Positions 6,233 to 8,375 of a stretch of 8,375 nt of DNA are shown here, piece after piece. The stretch spans positions 1-8,375 of the forward strand of contig CAKVAF010000028.1 in assembly GCA_934718785.1 (NCBI GenBank). The letters are read 5' to 3'. Made by a program: the position numbers and the translations under genes. The notes beneath the pieces were generated by a model. That model was given only the letters and a program-made list of their open reading frames with translations. It did not search any database and was not told where the DNA came from. Every line of letters begins with the position of its first letter. The stretch's first letter is position 1. The stretch is from an uncultured Campylobacter sp. (lineage in GTDB: Bacteria > Campylobacterota > Campylobacteria > Campylobacterales > Campylobacteraceae).

Positions 6233-7958
6233 ATGGCGCAAGAAAATGTTGCAAAGGTATTTGGCAGAGATAAATTTAGTATCCCGCAATATCAAAGGGA
6301 TTATGCGTGGAAAAGGCAAAATTTTGTGGATTTGTGGGAAGATTTGGAAGAAGCGATAGAGTCCAAAGATTCGCAAGGACACTTCTTGGGGACTATTGTA
6401 GTTGCACCAAACAAAGAAAATTCGCAAATATTTGATATTATTGATGGACAACAACGCACCACGACTATATTTATGCTACTCTATGCTTTGATTTGTAAAA
6501 GTGAAAATAAAGAAAATCTTAAAACCAAATTTTTGCTTGATGAGGGCGGAAAACTTAAATTAGAAGTCGCACCACAAAACCAAGAATTTTTTGAAAAACT
6601 ACTTAACCAAGCAGAAGAAGGACACAATACGGAATTAAAAAATGAAGCAGATACACAAGGTAAGAAAAATTTGTATGAAGTTTTCCAAAGTATTTTAGAC
6701 AAAGTGGCAAATTTCGATTCAAATAAAGCAAAAGTTTATATAGAGTCTTTAAAGGCTATGATTCTAATGTGGCTTGAAGAGCAAAATTCAGGTAGGGCAA
6801 TACGAACTTTTCAAAGCGTGAATGATAGAGGCGTGCCGCTTAATTTACTTGATAAACTTAAATCTCTTTTGATTTATTATTCAAATCGCTATTGCAAAGG
6901 CGATTTAGACGAAAAAATCAATAACGATTTTGGAGATATTTTTAAAATTTTTCTACAAATAGAGGAACACAAATACATTTCAAGTATAGGAAATCAACAA
7001 TTTAGTGAAAGTGATATTTTTCGCTACCACGCAGGAAGCATAAAATTTGATAATGTAGATTTTTTGGGGCATTATCGCCGAAGCAATGAAAATACTTATA
7101 TTGAATTAAAAAAAACAACTAAAAAACTTAGCAAAAGATTGTGCATCAAATGAAGATTTTACCAATCTATACAAATTTTTAGAAACATATACAGATGATT
7201 TAAAAAAATTTTATCAAGCATTTTTGGGTATGTTAAATGACATAGACACAAATACCACAATGTTTAAATTGGTTTTACTAGGCAAAATAAATCCATATTT
7301 TTATAATTCGCTATTGCGACTAAAAATCAACAATGAACTTGACAATGAAATGATAGTTTTATATTCAAAAGCAGATATGTTATTTTTCAAATCCAATTCA
7401 AGCCGTGATGCAACAGCGTTTAATCTTATCAATTCATATTTGCAAAACAACTCAAAACAAGAGTTAAAAAATCAAATTATTAAAGAAACTCAAAAACTTG
7501 ATATTGAACGAGTTATTGATGATTTGGTTAAATATGCCTATGAAATGAATTCTTTTCATTTGATATTTTTTGAACAAAACTGCAAAAATATGGATATAGC
7601 AATGCTGAAAAGTTTGATAGAAAAGAAAGAATTAACACAAGAAAAAGAACACATTATCCCTGAAAATATATTAGAAAAAGAAGATGAAGTTAAAGCCAAG
7701 CAGCTTGGATTTGACGATTTGGAGGATTTGGATAATCATATATATAATTATGGTAATTTATTATCCCTTGAAAAAAGTCTTAATGCAAAAGCCGAAGATA
7801 GAGATTTGCTAGAAAAAGAACAAATCTATCAAGATTCTAAAATTCCATTTATTAGGCAATTTGACACAAGCAATTTTAATAAAAAAATTCTTAGAGAGCG
7901 TAACGAAGAGTTAAGAAATTGGCTAAGAAATGAATTTTTGAAAGATTTTTTAAATTAA
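6233..7958 (+). pseudogene. DUF262/DUF1524 nuclease (GmrSD/SspE-like), split by one frameshift
   Basis: DUF262-DUF1524 proteins are nucleases that use NTP hydrolysis and attack modified or phage DNA; GmrSD (type IV restriction) and SspE are the known examples. The N-terminal part (6233-7153) has the DUF262 marks IPQYQRDYAW at residues 17-26, FLGTIV at 51-56, DGQQRT at 71-76 and FQSVNDRGVPLNLLDKLKS from about 193. The C-terminal part has the DUF1524 His-containing motif EHIIPEN at 7647-7667, YGNLLSLEKSLN after it, and the closing ILRERNEELRNWL helix. The frame changes at an A8 run (7108-7115); seven A would give IELKKQLKNLAKDCASNEDF and one 574-residue protein. Start and stop are otherwise intact and no other defect is seen, so this could be a switchable or mis-sequenced gene instead of a dead one. 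Which DNA modification it would recognise cannot be told. Confidence 0.9.
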
Positions 7959-7968
7959 GCTCAAATCA

Positions 7969-8148
7969 ATGTCTCAAACCAAAACCACTCGCCTAAACGC
8001 CCTTTATGAGCGACTTAAAGGCGCAAATGGCATAAGCATAAAGGATTTAGCCATAGAATTTGAAGTAAGTGCTAAAACGATACAGCGGGATTTCAAGGCT
8101 TTGCAAAGATTTGGGGCGTATAAAAATGAGCGTTATCATCATTATTGA
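7969..8148 (+). CDS. Short helix-turn-helix protein, possibly a truncated WYL-type regulator (59 aa)
   Basis: An ATG frame of 59 codons begins 10 bases after the nuclease stop. Residues 22-46 (ISIKDLAIEFEVSAKTIQRDFKALQ) form a clear DeoR/HTH_11-type winged helix: the DLA-EFxVSxxTIQRDxKxL pattern is the usual N-terminal domain of WYL-domain transcription factors. Those proteins are normally about 300 residues, with a ligand-sensing WYL domain that is absent here, so this is either a stub or a free-standing DNA-binding domain. The residues GAYKNERYHHY before the stop fit the wing of the domain. No strong ribosome binding site is seen; translation may be coupled to the gene before it. WYL-type regulators such as BrxR and CapW control phage-defence genes, which fits the neighbour. 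It cannot be told whether it binds the palindromes at 3835 and 4732. Confidence 0.7.
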   Translation: MSQTKTTRLNALYERLKGANGISIKDLAIEFEVSAKTIQRDFKALQRFGAYKNERYHHY

Positions 8149-8366
8149 CTTCTAAATTTCCTTTTTCCATAGCTTTTTTTGTGTTTTCTTGATTCTTTTT
8201 TGTTGCTTCTTTTATATCTGTTTTGTTTATTGTTTCATCATCGCTAATGGTATGAATTTGAACCAAAATTGCAGAACTTGGAGTTAGTAAAGAATTACCC
8301 CTTTAAAGACTCACCTTTGGTTTTTGGGTGTTGCTTTTTAGATAGCTGCCTATTTCTTTTTATCAT
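8093..8366 (-). other. Possible frameshifted small reading frame antisense to the HTH gene end
   Basis: On the minus strand an ATG at 8366 opens MIKRNRQLSKKQHPKTKGES and stops at 8295. One base fewer in the C4 run at 8298-8301 would join it to a frame reading SLLTPSSAILVQIHTISDDE and EATKKNQENTKKAMEKGN, ending at 8093, 90 residues in all. The composition looks like a protein, and a short aagg lies just before the ATG. However, its last 16 or so codons run antisense to the HTH gene, and I recognise no family. It may be the remnant of a gene that was joined onto the truncated HTH gene near 8145. Otherwise the 227 bases after the HTH gene show nothing clear. Confidence 0.25.
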
Positions 8367-8375
8367 AAGCCTTGT

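Noticed and set aside
6197..6702. Minus-strand frames of 85 and 73 codons over the nuclease gene start
   Set aside because: They are antisense to the DUF262 motifs, which are unambiguous on the plus strand.
1..8375. tRNA, rRNA and integration-site signals
   Set aside because: No cloverleaf-like stems with a T-loop motif, no rRNA sequence, and no integrase or flanking duplication were seen on either strand.

Overview
The window is AT-rich DNA from a Campylobacter-like epsilonproteobacterium. The main evidence is a complete typA/bipA GTPase whose protein sequence reads as thermotolerant Campylobacter (C. jejuni group). A 13-base poly-C tract and the strong A/T bias with short AT-rich spacers agree with this. 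The species cannot be named from the sequence alone. No rRNA, tRNA, CRISPR array, transposase or integrase was recognised.

Layout. Bases 1-63 hold the last 20 codons of a plus-strand gene, probably an outer-membrane beta-barrel protein. A poly-C tract and a rho-independent terminator follow. Bases 141-415 carry no gene but contain a long, nested inverted repeat (201-356). From 416 to 3717 the genes lie on the minus strand, in transcription order: typA, a cold-shock-domain/zinc-ribbon/membrane-tail protein broken by a frameshift, a 42-residue unknown, and a 230-residue two-helix membrane protein (DUF3137-like). From 3830 to the right edge the genes run on the plus strand and look like an accessory, partly decayed island: an unrecognised gene with two frameshifts, a basic 53-residue protein, an AAA+ ATPase with three frameshifts, a DUF262/DUF1524 (GmrSD-like) nuclease split by one frameshift, and a short HTH protein that may be a truncated WYL-type regulator. 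A weak minus-strand reading frame overlaps the end of the HTH gene.

How the parts relate. A roughly 53-bp upstream module built on a perfect 14-bp palindrome occurs twice, once before the unrecognised gene and once before the 53-residue gene that leads into the AAA+ gene. This suggests that the three genes belong to one regulon or one duplicated cassette. The GmrSD-like gene has its own ribosome binding site and probable promoter, and the HTH gene follows it by 10 bases. AAA+ ATPase, GmrSD-like nuclease and HTH regulator together suggest a phage-defence island, but that is inference.

Caution. At least seven frameshifts are needed to restore the genes of this window. Several fall in A or T runs of seven or eight, while typA and the 230-residue gene are intact. 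Real decay, slippage-based switching and homopolymer errors in the assembly all remain possible.
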